Assembly: GCA_003503535.1 (NCBI GenBank)
Contig: DOCI01000114.1
Span: forward strand, 5,518 to 15,824
DNA from: Planctomycetaceae bacterium
GTDB lineage: Bacteria > Planctomycetota > Planctomycetia > Planctomycetales > Planctomycetaceae
Direction of reading: 5' to 3'
DNA length: 10,307 bases
Part shown: one piece after another, positions 1-5,880 of the stretch
How positions within the stretch are numbered: the stretch's first letter is position 1
How the letters are laid out: every line of letters starts with the position of its first letter
Notes under the pieces: model-generated
The model's database searches: none
Told to the model about the DNA's origin: nothing
What the model saw: only the letters and a program-made list of their open reading frames with translations
Made by a program: the position numbers and the translations under genes

Positions 1-195
1 TTCGTCGCAACAGCCGATTTCGTCACAACAAGGAATATCACAGCACGTCGGTGAGCAATTATCGTCAATGCAGACATCGACGCAGTCATTCGATGACTTC
101 TGCCAGAATTTCCAATTCGGCCAGCCCGCTTGTGTTGTTGAGCAAAGGGCGAGCAGTAAACTGAGTGCCGAGATTGCGTGAATGATTTTGATCAT
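1..195 (-). CDS. Secreted Cys-rich small protein, N-terminal part (C-terminus outside window)
   Basis: The frame is open for 65 codons from an ATG at 195-193 to the window edge, so only the N-terminus is seen. Residues 1-23 form a signal peptide: a short n-region with one Lys, a hydrophobic core (LSLLLALC, 11-18) and a T-Q-A cleavage site before Gly24. The mature part begins with an aromatic stretch (Trp25, Trp28, Phe30, Trp31). From residue 38 it becomes very Cys-rich, with nine Cys in 26 residues (38, 42, 47, 51, 52, 56, 57, 62, 63), largely as CC-Asp pairs. A weak GGTGAG lies nine bases upstream of the ATG. Export to a periplasmic or cell-surface location is inferred. The Cys pairs could form disulphides or bind metal; which is not decidable here. 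I do not recognise a family. Confidence 0.72.
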   Translation of the reverse strand, partial: MIKIIHAISALSLLLALCSTTQAGWPNWKFWQKSSNDCVDVCIDDNCSPTCCDIPCCDEIGCCDE

Positions 196-624
196 AGACT
201 CTGACTCACCGTAATGTTGAGTGTCGAATCGGCTAACCCTAAATCTTCGCCTTACTCGATCCCTGACGAAGCTTGACCCAAGTGAATGCCGTATGGAATT
301 TCATTTGTGGAGATGAGGTAGTTCAACAGAATTGCAATGCATCATGCAGTTGTTTGTGCAATCACTACCGGTCCACAATTCGTATCGACAGGCCAGAACG
401 CTTTCTTCAATACAGGCAGGAGGAGCTGCTATAATCGTCACAGTCGTCAGCATGAGAACTGCTACAACCGCAATTTATCGCAGACGTTCAGGTGTTTTCC
501 TGACATTCATTCAACATGTCACTGGACATTTTCCGTGTTTGAGTTTAACGATTATGACAGTGATATTATTTGTTCTAATTACGTCAGCTCTTGTAGAGAC
601 CACTTGTGCCCAATGAGGTGATCG
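196..624. other. Intergenic region between divergent genes, no convincing gene
   Basis: This 429-base gap separates the minus-strand Cys-rich gene from the plus-strand DUF2817 gene. Several frames are open over part of it. Plus-strand frames from 332 (TTG) and 337 (ATG) run about 94 codons each. A minus-strand frame from ATG 453 to the stop at 301-303 gives 50 residues with five Cys. None has a recognisable domain or a well-placed ribosome binding site. The minus-strand frame continues upstream to an ATG at 510 but is broken by an in-frame TAA at 475-477 (see findings). The likely content is divergent promoters and leader sequence. No strong terminator, repeat or RNA gene was seen. Confidence 0.5.
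539..569 (+). promoter_or_regulatory. Possible extended -10 promoter for the DUF2817 gene
   Basis: TGA-TATTAT at 561-569 matches an extended -10 element (TGn followed by a 5/6 match to TATAAT). A weak -35-like TTGAGT sits at 539-544 with a long 19-base spacer. Transcription would start near 576 and give a leader of about 50 bases before the ATG at 625. This is inferred from bacterial sigma-70 consensus alone; planctomycete promoters can deviate from it. Confidence 0.3.
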
Positions 625-1710
625 ATGATTCCGACTTATTTTCAGACATACCGGATTGCACGTGAGAGATTTCTTGAAGCGACTGAGTGGGCGCATGGTA
701 AGGTGAATTCATTGATTCATCCTCAGAAAGGACCTGAGCAGGAAGAATTGTCGCTCGATGTTGCTCAGACAGGAGATCCGCAGGCAAAACGTGTTCTCGC
801 AATTTCGAGTGGATTGCATGGTGCGGAAGCACAATTAGGCTCGGCTGTCCAACTGGCGATTCTCGAACATCTGAAATCGAATGAGTTACCGACTGATGTG
901 CGAATCGTCCTGCTCCACGCATTGAATCCCTGGGGGTTTGCTTATGGTAGGCGTGTGGATGAGCAGAATGTCGATGGCAATCGTAATTTATTGATTCAGG
1001 GGGAAAGCTATCAAACAGATGAAAATGAGTTGTATGGGCAACTCGATCATTTTCTGAATCCTGCTGATCAATCGCAATTGCAACGTTCTTTCCTGCTCCA
1101 GGCGGGTCAGTTATTACTGAAGCATCCCTATCAAAAAGTTTTCAAGGCGATCGCCTCGGGGCAGAATCGTTTTCCTCACGGGTTATTCTATGGGGGCGAT
1201 GCTCCCAATTGGACGACCAGGCAATTTACAGAGTATTTCCCTGCCTGGATTGCAGGTGCGACCCACTGTTGTCATCTCGATTTTCATACCGGATTAGGGA
1301 AATACGGTCGTGGAGAATTGCTGATCGATACCCCGCTTGATGAGCAGACTCAACGCTGGTTGAAAGAGTCATTTTCGGGTGAAAACCTGCATTCTTTTCA
1401 GAAGCAAAAAGAACCCCCTTATCAGGCACGTGGGAGCATTTCTCGGTGGGTGCATAGCAATTCGACCGCTTCCCATACAATTTCCGCCTGTGCCGAGTTC
1501 GGCACCTATTCTTCATTGAAGATGCTGAAGACTTTGCGGCAGGAAAATTACTACGCCCAATTTGGAGACGCTGATTCGAAGGCCTATCAATCGGCTCGAA
1601 AAAAACTTCAGGAAGCCTTTTGTCCGAGTTCAAACGGATGGAGACAAAACGTGCTGGAGCAGGGAGTAAGTCTGGTGCGTTCAGCGATTGAAAAGGTGCA
1701 TAAGTGGTAG
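625..1710 (+). CDS. DUF2817 family M14-like zinc carboxypeptidase/hydrolase
   Basis: This 361-residue protein carries the hallmark motifs of DUF2817, a branch of the M14 zinc carboxypeptidase superfamily. The first two zinc ligands are in SGLHGAE (His65, Glu68). A substrate-binding block follows: NPWGF at 101-105, Arg109 and the DGNRN element at 117-121. HLDFHTGLG at 217-225 supplies the third zinc ligand, probably His221, and AEFGTY at 290-295 holds the likely catalytic Glu291. All expected metal and catalytic residues appear intact and the length fits the family. There is no signal peptide, so it is probably cytoplasmic. It is predicted to hydrolyse an amide or peptide bond; the substrate is unknown. 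The ATG at 625 is preceded by GAGGTGA (615-621), with good spacing. It is the only gene of its transcription unit visible here, and its stop lies four bases from the stop of the convergent 490-aa gene. Confidence 0.87.
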   Translation: MIPTYFQTYRIARERFLEATEWAHGKVNSLIHPQKGPEQEELSLDVAQTGDPQAKRVLAISSGLHGAEAQLGSAVQLAILEHLKSNELPTDVRIVLLHALNPWGFAYGRRVDEQNVDGNRNLLIQGESYQTDENELYGQLDHFLNPADQSQLQRSFLLQAGQLLLKHPYQKVFKAIASGQNRFPHGLFYGGDAPNWTTRQFTEYFPAWIAGATHCCHLDFHTGLGKYGRGELLIDTPLDEQTQRWLKESFSGENLHSFQKQKEPPYQARGSISRWVHSNSTASHTISACAEFGTYSSLKMLKTLRQENYYAQFGDADSKAYQSARKKLQEAFCPSSNGWRQNVLEQGVSLVRSAIEKVHKW

Positions 1711-1714
1711 CAGC

Positions 1715-3187
1715 CTACGAAACTGGCTTCAAAAGTGGTCTCAGAATTTCGATACTGTTGTCGCGTTGCGTCTGAGGAGTCAACTCAGGTGGAGATTTCA
1801 GGCTCCAGCGGAGAATCAGATAAGCGAATGGTCCCATCAGTAAAATGAATGCGTATTCCCACCAGTGAGGTGTGATTCTCTTTTGATGGGCATAGTGTCG
1901 GTAATGGAGTAATATTACCGTTGAGACGATTATTAAGACGACGAGGACAGGCAAGCTCATCTGCAGCAATTTTAACACGGCTCCAGTTGTTGTGAGTCTA
2001 TACTGGGATTTTATTTCTTCGACTGGTGCAATCAGCATGAATGAGAGAAAGGAAAGCGGAGCCGGTTGCACTCCGGCGACCAGCCATTTGATTTGATGAA
2101 AATGTTGGGGGTTGTACCTCACGATGAGATCATCTTTGGTTTGCGAAATCTTTCCCGGGTAGTCGGACCAGTAGAGATCGACTGCATATTTGCCGGTCAA
2201 TTTGTCATATTCGCTCACTTGATACAGAATTTGTTCTCCCTCAAAGAATTGTACTGAAAAGCTCTGCTTCTGAAGATCTTTTGGAATGGTCACATCCAAT
2301 GTTTTTTCTTCCTCTAAGCCATAGAAATACACCGAGTCTGCTGTGCGAAATATGACTCCTAATTCTGATTTGCGATCTGATGTAGACCAGTCAGCAGGAA
2401 GTTGACTCAATGACAGTCTCGTGAGAGCCATATCAAGGATATCTTTTCGGTCGAGAAATGTTTGAATTTCTCCTGTTAAGAAATTGATCTGTTGGACTGC
2501 ACCGTCACGAGTCAGCAGGAGTCCGGAATCTCGTAACAGATCTTCTCGTTGAAAGCTTTGGTTCCTATCGTTTTTAGGAATAGTTGCGTACGAGTAGTAG
2601 TCAGAATAGTAGTTTTCATCCAGGATCAAAATTTTCCCAAAGATATCTGATTGAGTGCCATAGATGGGGAATTGGAATTCTTCGTCAGGAATTGTTTTCT
2701 GAAATCCATTTTGTCCAAGATAATGTACGACTTGCTTCGAGATGGGATGATAAGCGACGAAATAGCCAGTTGAGAAGAATTTACTTTTATAGATAAAATA
2801 CCAGTTGAGGGATTTTTCTTCTTTGCCATTAAAGCTGGAGATGGAGATAGAGCGAGTCGAAGTTGATTGTCTTGCTAAGTTGTCCAGATTGCCTCCTGTT
2901 AATGTGACTTCAGTGCTGAAGTTCACATCCTGATTAAGCTTGTATTTTTCACCATCAAGAGTTGTGTAATAGTTATCTGAATAATTGGGATGCCAGATGC
3001 TGTGATAGATCAGGACAGTGCCATCAATAAGAGCAGTCACTCTTTGGGAATGATTTTCTTTCTGGGGAAAAAGATAAGTCATTATTAAAATGGAAATCCA
3101 CATGACGACAACTGCGTAGAAAATTGCTAATCCTGCGGTCAGTATGATGCTGGTCGAGAAACTTGTGACTTTTGATGGACTGGACAT
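1715..3187 (-). CDS. Membrane-anchored protein of unknown function, last gene of GntR/ABC operon
   Basis: This 490-residue protein has an N-terminal transmembrane helix (about 14-38), a large polar region (about 45-370) and a C-terminal membrane part with helices near 407-427 and 444-460. A hydrophobic stretch at 375-388 may be a further segment. The polar region alternates short beta-like, aromatic-rich strands and turns, for example LLLTRDGAVQQINFLTGE (223-240) and VIFRTADSVYFYG (278-290), which resemble propeller blades. The fold assignment is my inference. It lies 33 bases downstream of the permease gene in the same orientation, so it is probably co-transcribed with it and may be an accessory or extracytoplasmic partner of that transporter. 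The ATG at 3187 has only a weak GGA upstream. I do not recognise a named family. It could equally be an independent envelope sensor. Confidence 0.8.
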   Translation of the reverse strand: MSSPSKVTSFSTSIILTAGLAIFYAVVVMWISILIMTYLFPQKENHSQRVTALIDGTVLIYHSIWHPNYSDNYYTTLDGEKYKLNQDVNFSTEVTLTGGNLDNLARQSTSTRSISISSFNGKEEKSLNWYFIYKSKFFSTGYFVAYHPISKQVVHYLGQNGFQKTIPDEEFQFPIYGTQSDIFGKILILDENYYSDYYSYATIPKNDRNQSFQREDLLRDSGLLLTRDGAVQQINFLTGEIQTFLDRKDILDMALTRLSLSQLPADWSTSDRKSELGVIFRTADSVYFYGLEEEKTLDVTIPKDLQKQSFSVQFFEGEQILYQVSEYDKLTGKYAVDLYWSDYPGKISQTKDDLIVRYNPQHFHQIKWLVAGVQPAPLSFLSFMLIAPVEEIKSQYRLTTTGAVLKLLQMSLPVLVVLIIVSTVILLHYRHYAHQKRITPHWWEYAFILLMGPFAYLILRWSLKSPPELTPQTQRDNSIEILRPLLKPVS

Positions 3188-3193
3188 ATCGTT

Positions 3194-3218
3194 GTTTTCC
3201 GAAGCTAAGAACGAAAAC
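3194..3218 (-). promoter_or_regulatory. Possible intercistronic hairpin before the 490-aa gene
   Basis: Between the permease stop and the next ATG, the transcript would contain GTTTTC (3218-3213) and its complement GAAAAC (3199-3194) around a 13-base loop. The 3' arm includes most of the only purine-rich stretch upstream of the ATG at 3187, so pairing could modulate translation of the last gene. The stem is short and AU-rich, so it may be fortuitous. Confidence 0.22.
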
Positions 3219-3220
3219 GA

Positions 3221-3898
3221 TCAGGAGAAGTCTTCGAGATGGCACTGAGTGGTAATCGCTGCAATAAGAACGACGTCGATGACAATAATGAACAGCAATG
3301 ATAACAGCAGAAACTGATCCGTTGTCGTTGTTAGCAAAAATGCAGAGACTCCCATTAAAACAGGCAGCAGACGAGTTCCATACCAGCGAGCTCGTCGTAA
3401 TCCGGAGAGATAACAACTCAGGTAAATCATTGAGAGGCCGAAGCAACTCTTCCAGTACATGAGTGTGTTTTCCCAGAGAAAGGGAGCCGCGATGTTTCCA
3501 CTGCTCCCTGCCCATAAGGCGTAGATCAGCATGGGCAAGACCATCACGAGCCAAATCAGTCCAAGTCCACTGATGAGTTTCACGGCAGTTATTCGCACTC
3601 GGGAGACGGGTCGATGCCAGAGGAACAACCACGTCCCACGCATCGATTCGGATATTGTTTGCCAGTAGCCAGTGAGCCCGGCCACTATGGCTCCAATCAT
3701 TGGCAATAATTGAGCTGTGGTGTCGTTATAAAACGGTATTTCGGTCGCTTGACTCCTACCGGAAATTGACAGAATATTGATACCACACATGCTAAATACG
3801 GTCAGTAATACCAGAATAAAACCAACAATTTGTATCGGCAGCAGTTGTCGGAATTCTTTGTAAGCGAGCGTGATGGGCCACATGGGAGAGACTTTCAC
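3221..3898 (-). CDS. ABC-2-like transporter permease
   Basis: This 225-residue polytopic membrane protein has about six hydrophobic helices, near 21-43, 62-81, 108-130, 148-167, 175-190 and 194-215. The loop before helix 3 has the ABC-2 permease pattern of a conserved Arg-Gly-Thr followed by RPVSR and a Lys (88-107). The gene starts with GTG at 3898 inside the stop of the ATPase gene (GTGA, 4-base overlap), a sign of translational coupling. An ATG five codons in (Met6) is an alternative start. It presumably forms the membrane channel of an exporter powered by the ATPase encoded just upstream. The substrate cannot be told from sequence. The protein is small for a permease, which fits the YtrC/D-like partners of GntR-linked ATPases and suggests a homodimer or extra subunits. 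Confidence 0.78.
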   Translation of the reverse strand: MKVSPMWPITLAYKEFRQLLPIQIVGFILVLLTVFSMCGINILSISGRSQATEIPFYNDTTAQLLPMIGAIVAGLTGYWQTISESMRGTWLFLWHRPVSRVRITAVKLISGLGLIWLVMVLPMLIYALWAGSSGNIAAPFLWENTLMYWKSCFGLSMIYLSCYLSGLRRARWYGTRLLPVLMGVSAFLLTTTTDQFLLLSLLFIIVIDVVLIAAITTQCHLEDFS

Positions 3899-4854
3899 GA
3901 ATGAGATTTGAGTTGATCGACAAAGACAGGGACGCTTTTCCGATTCGTGCGGGTGTATTCCAGAAAGGAATCTTCCAGATTCATCGATTCGGTTTCAATT
4001 TGCTTCGGCTCCAATCGTTCAGCCAGGAGCCGATGTTCGTCATTGAGATTCACAACGATCACTTCCAACTGATTCAAAATCGATCGACTTCCCACAACAC
4101 CCTTGCACTCTGGAAACACAATCGATCCATTCACGGGACGATCAAATTCGAGCACAAGTTTGCTGACCGATTGCTTGAACTCTTCGGTCGTGCAATCGAC
4201 CTGTAGGCGGCCATCGACCATAATTCCAATCCGGTCGGCAACCCGTTCCACATCACCAAGAATGTGAGACGAAAACATAATCGTGCGGCCTTCTCGCTGG
4301 ATGATTTGAATCATCGACTCCAGAAATTCTCTGCGGACGACAGTATCGAGGCCGAGCGTCGGGTCATCCAGAATCAGTAACTCCGGTTGAGGAGCGATCG
4401 CCAGAGCGAGCGAAACCTGAGCCTGTTGCCCCTTGGAGAGCCGACGAATTTTGCGGGTGAGTGGCAGTCCAAAATGCTCCAGCACCTGCTCGAGCAATTC
4501 CTGATTCCATTTTTTGTAAAATGGTTTCGTAAAGCGGATCGCCTCGCGAATACTCATCCAGGAATACAGCGGGTGACCTTCAGCAATGTAGGCGATTCGT
4601 TCTCGAACCTGTGGATCGAGTGAGGAAACATCGTGTCCGAGTAACTTCGCGGAACCCGCATCGGGAACGACCATGCCCATCAGCATTTTCGTCGTGGTCG
4701 ATTTCCCGGCTCCGTTGCAGCCGAGGAATCCGAAGACGCATCCAGTGGGAATCTGAAAGCTGACATTATTGACGACCGCTTTACCATCATAATATTTCGT
4801 CAGACCCTGCACTTGGATGGCAGGAGAAGGGACCGGTTGAGCGAGGTCTGTCAT
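3895..4854 (-). CDS. ABC transporter ATP-binding protein, GntR-linked (YtrB-like)
   Basis: This 319-residue protein has a complete nucleotide-binding domain: Walker A GCNGAGKST (45-53), a Q-loop position occupied by Glu92, signature LSKGQ (139-143), Walker B ILDDP (161-165), D-loop near GLD (168-170) and H-loop His197 in SSH. The usual catalytic Glu after the Walker B Asp is Asp164. A C-terminal extension of about 85 residues follows the core, as in DrrA- and YtrB-type ATPases. I chose the ATG at 4854, which overlaps the repressor's stop as ATGA and has a GGGGA element a few bases upstream. A GTG at 4878 would add eight residues but lacks support. The protein should drive transport through the permease encoded next. 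The YtrB-like label rests on operon context and is not a close-homology claim. Confidence 0.9.
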   Translation of the reverse strand: MTDLAQPVPSPAIQVQGLTKYYDGKAVVNNVSFQIPTGCVFGFLGCNGAGKSTTTKMLMGMVVPDAGSAKLLGHDVSSLDPQVRERIAYIAEGHPLYSWMSIREAIRFTKPFYKKWNQELLEQVLEHFGLPLTRKIRRLSKGQQAQVSLALAIAPQPELLILDDPTLGLDTVVRREFLESMIQIIQREGRTIMFSSHILGDVERVADRIGIMVDGRLQVDCTTEEFKQSVSKLVLEFDRPVNGSIVFPECKGVVGSRSILNQLEVIVVNLNDEHRLLAERLEPKQIETESMNLEDSFLEYTRTNRKSVPVFVDQLKSHS

Positions 4855-5252
4855 TTCTTCCCCTTCACGAGATTCCACTGATACTTGCCGAGGCGGGCTT
4901 CCACAATCTGACGAAATTCATCGGCATCGAAACCCAGATACACTGCCGATGTCATGCAGACATCCAACGATTCCTGCAGCTTTTGCACGCGGATCGCTTT
5001 CGTCAATTCGATGCGAGGTTGCGTCACAAACACACCTAAACCAGGGCGGGTTGTTAAAACGCCTTCCCGTTCGAGTTCGGTGTAAACCTTTGCAATCGTA
5101 TTAGGATTCACGACCAGCATTTTGGAGAGTTCGCGAACCGAAGGAAGTTGATCTTCCGGCGCGAGGCGACCCTGAGCAATCCCTTCGCGGATCTGTTGAG
5201 ACAGCTGACGATAAATCGGCTGCGAACTGGATGGATTGACCTGAAAATTCAT
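4851..5252 (-). CDS. GntR family transcriptional regulator, YtrA subfamily
   Basis: This 133-residue protein has the GntR winged-helix domain at about 11-78, including QPIYRQL (11-17), QLPSVRELS (35-43), NPNTIAKVYTELEREGV (49-65) and the wing around TRPGLGVFV (68-76). Only about 55 residues follow, mostly helical. That short C-terminal tail, with no FCD or UTRA effector domain, is the mark of the YtrA subfamily, which typically represses its own operon together with ABC transporter genes. The ATG at 5252 has AAGGAA (5264-5259) six bases upstream. It is the first gene of the operon, and its stop overlaps the ATPase start. The inverted repeat at 5265-5287 directly before its ribosome binding site is the probable operator. 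The effector ligand is unknown; in relatives, cell-envelope-active compounds are known inducers. Confidence 0.92.
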   Translation of the reverse strand: MNFQVNPSSSQPIYRQLSQQIREGIAQGRLAPEDQLPSVRELSKMLVVNPNTIAKVYTELEREGVLTTRPGLGVFVTQPRIELTKAIRVQKLQESLDVCMTSAVYLGFDADEFRQIVEARLGKYQWNLVKGKK

Positions 5253-5264
5253 TGCGTGTTCCTT

Positions 5265-5287
5265 CTGTACTAATAGTGGTAGTACAG
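5265..5287. promoter_or_regulatory. Probable GntR (YtrA-type) operator, perfect inverted repeat
   Basis: CTGTACTA (5265-5272) and TAGTACAG (5280-5287) are perfect inverted copies separated by seven bases. The half-sites contain the GTAC core and the 5' GT...AC 3' symmetry expected for GntR family operators. The element ends one base before the repressor gene's ribosome binding site and encloses the predicted -10 hexamer, so bound repressor would block RNA polymerase directly. Direct autoregulation is inferred from this placement. Confidence 0.75.
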
Positions 5288-5301
5288 ATGATTCTCGTCA
5301 A
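5273..5301 (-). promoter_or_regulatory. Likely promoter of the GntR/ABC operon
   Basis: On the minus strand, TTGACG (5301-5296) matches the -35 consensus at 5/6. Seventeen bases later CACTAT (5278-5273) occupies the -10 position with a weaker 3/6 match. The -10 falls exactly in the spacer of the inverted repeat. Transcription would begin near 5266, leaving a very short leader that holds just the AAGGAA ribosome binding site. Confidence 0.5.
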
Positions 5302-5596
5302 GAGGATTTTGGGGAAAACGGAGAAATTATTTGAAAAGAATAATTGTGATTTGCAGCGAACGTGAACTTTGTCTGAAGCATATTCAAAAATCACCTGCAG
5401 CGTTCAGCAGGAGCAAACGCAGCGTTTTTAGGACATTTGGTGTCCATGCAACTGCAGAGATCATTTGGAAAAAGTCCAGAATCCAATTCTCACAATGCCT
5501 GTTCTGCACATCGAAATGCATCAGAGGAGAAGTTATGATTACAGAAGCCACTTCATAGGGTTTCAGGCGATCCGATAATTCAGAAAGGAAGTGAAG
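5288..5596. other. Divergent intergenic region with short phased repeats
   Basis: No convincing long gene lies here. A plus-strand frame is open from TTG 5331 to 5558, but it has no ribosome binding site and no recognisable content. GCAGCGTT occurs at 5397-5404 and 5419-5426, exactly 22 bases apart, and GCAGCGAA occurs 44 bases before the first at 5353-5360. The second copy lies in a near-palindrome, AAACGC-A-GCGTTT (5415-5427). CCTGC/GCAGG (5394-5398 and 5407-5411) could form a small hairpin. These may be binding sites controlling the plus-strand small gene; no clear plus-strand promoter was found. Confidence 0.4.
5535..5558 (+). CDS. Possible 7-codon leader ORF
   Basis: ATG at 5535 begins a seven-residue frame (MITEATS) ending in TAG. 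AGAGGAG at 5523-5529 is a strong ribosome binding site with five bases of spacing, better placed than most in this window. It ends 38 bases before the ATG of the small membrane-protein gene. It could be a translated leader for that gene, or a chance match. Confidence 0.2.
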   Translation: MITEATS

Positions 5597-5857
5597 ATGT
5601 CGCGAATGATCAAACTGTTCAGTCTCAAAATCAGTTCATCACGCTTTGACGTACTCGTCGGGCAGATCGTGTGCTGGGTGTTTGCAATTGTGGTGCTGCT
5701 GATGGGGATTACCAAGGTCTCGAACATGGAATTAAGCGAGGCTCAATTGATCTTCGGCATCCTGCTTGTCGTGGTACTGACTTTGCAAATGATCATTTTG
5801 GGAATGATTCTGCCGATGGTTGACTATGTATGTCAGAAGCAGAAAGAGAACCCGTAA
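5597..5857 (+). CDS. Small two-helix membrane protein, unknown function
   Basis: This 86-residue protein starts at ATG 5597, chosen because AAAGGA (5584-5589) lies seven bases upstream. A GTG at 5591 is too close to that site. Residues 1-17 are polar and basic. Hydrophobic helices span about 19-39 (VLVGQIVCWVFAIVVLLMG) and about 50-75. A Lys-rich tail (KQKENP) ends the protein, so both termini are probably cytoplasmic by the positive-inside rule. I do not recognise a family. It is divergent from the GntR operon across the regulatory gap and convergent with the NagA-like gene, with 20 bases between stops. It could be an unrelated single gene or a small partner of the neighbouring transporter; nothing in the sequence decides this. 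Confidence 0.65.
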   Translation: MSRMIKLFSLKISSSRFDVLVGQIVCWVFAIVVLLMGITKVSNMELSEAQLIFGILLVVVLTLQMIILGMILPMVDYVCQKQKENP

Positions 5858-5880
5858 TCTCTTGCGATAGGCAAAGATTA
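5855..5880. terminator. Hairpin between convergent genes, possible bidirectional terminator
   Basis: TAATCT (5855-5860) and TTGC (5862-5865) pair with GCAA (5871-5874) and AGATTA (5875-5880), leaving one bulged C (5861) and a five-base loop. Each outer arm begins with a TAA stop codon, one for each convergent gene. Neither side is followed by a clear T-run, so intrinsic termination is uncertain. Confidence 0.35.

Noticed and set aside
332..621. Two overlapping plus-strand frames of about 94 codons before the DUF2817 gene
   Set aside because: The 332 frame starts with TTG, and neither frame has a well-placed ribosome binding site. The 337 frame is unusually rich in His and Cys without any recognisable motif or signal peptide. 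Two frames open over the same bases suggests chance; the candidate promoter at 539-569 would also lie inside them.
1707..1718. GTAG-CAGC-CTAC as a terminator between convergent genes
   Set aside because: The stem has only four base pairs with no T-run on either strand, and is too weak to call.
4855..4878. GTG at 4878 as the ABC ATPase start
   Set aside because: It would add eight non-conserved residues and a 28-base overlap with the repressor gene. The ATG at 4854 has a GGGGA site and the ATGA overlap typical of coupled genes.
5331..5558. 75-codon plus-strand frame in the divergent gap
   Set aside because: It begins with TTG, lacks a ribosome binding site and overlaps the operon's upstream region; the composition looks non-coding. 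Only its last seven codons have a good start signal, reported separately.
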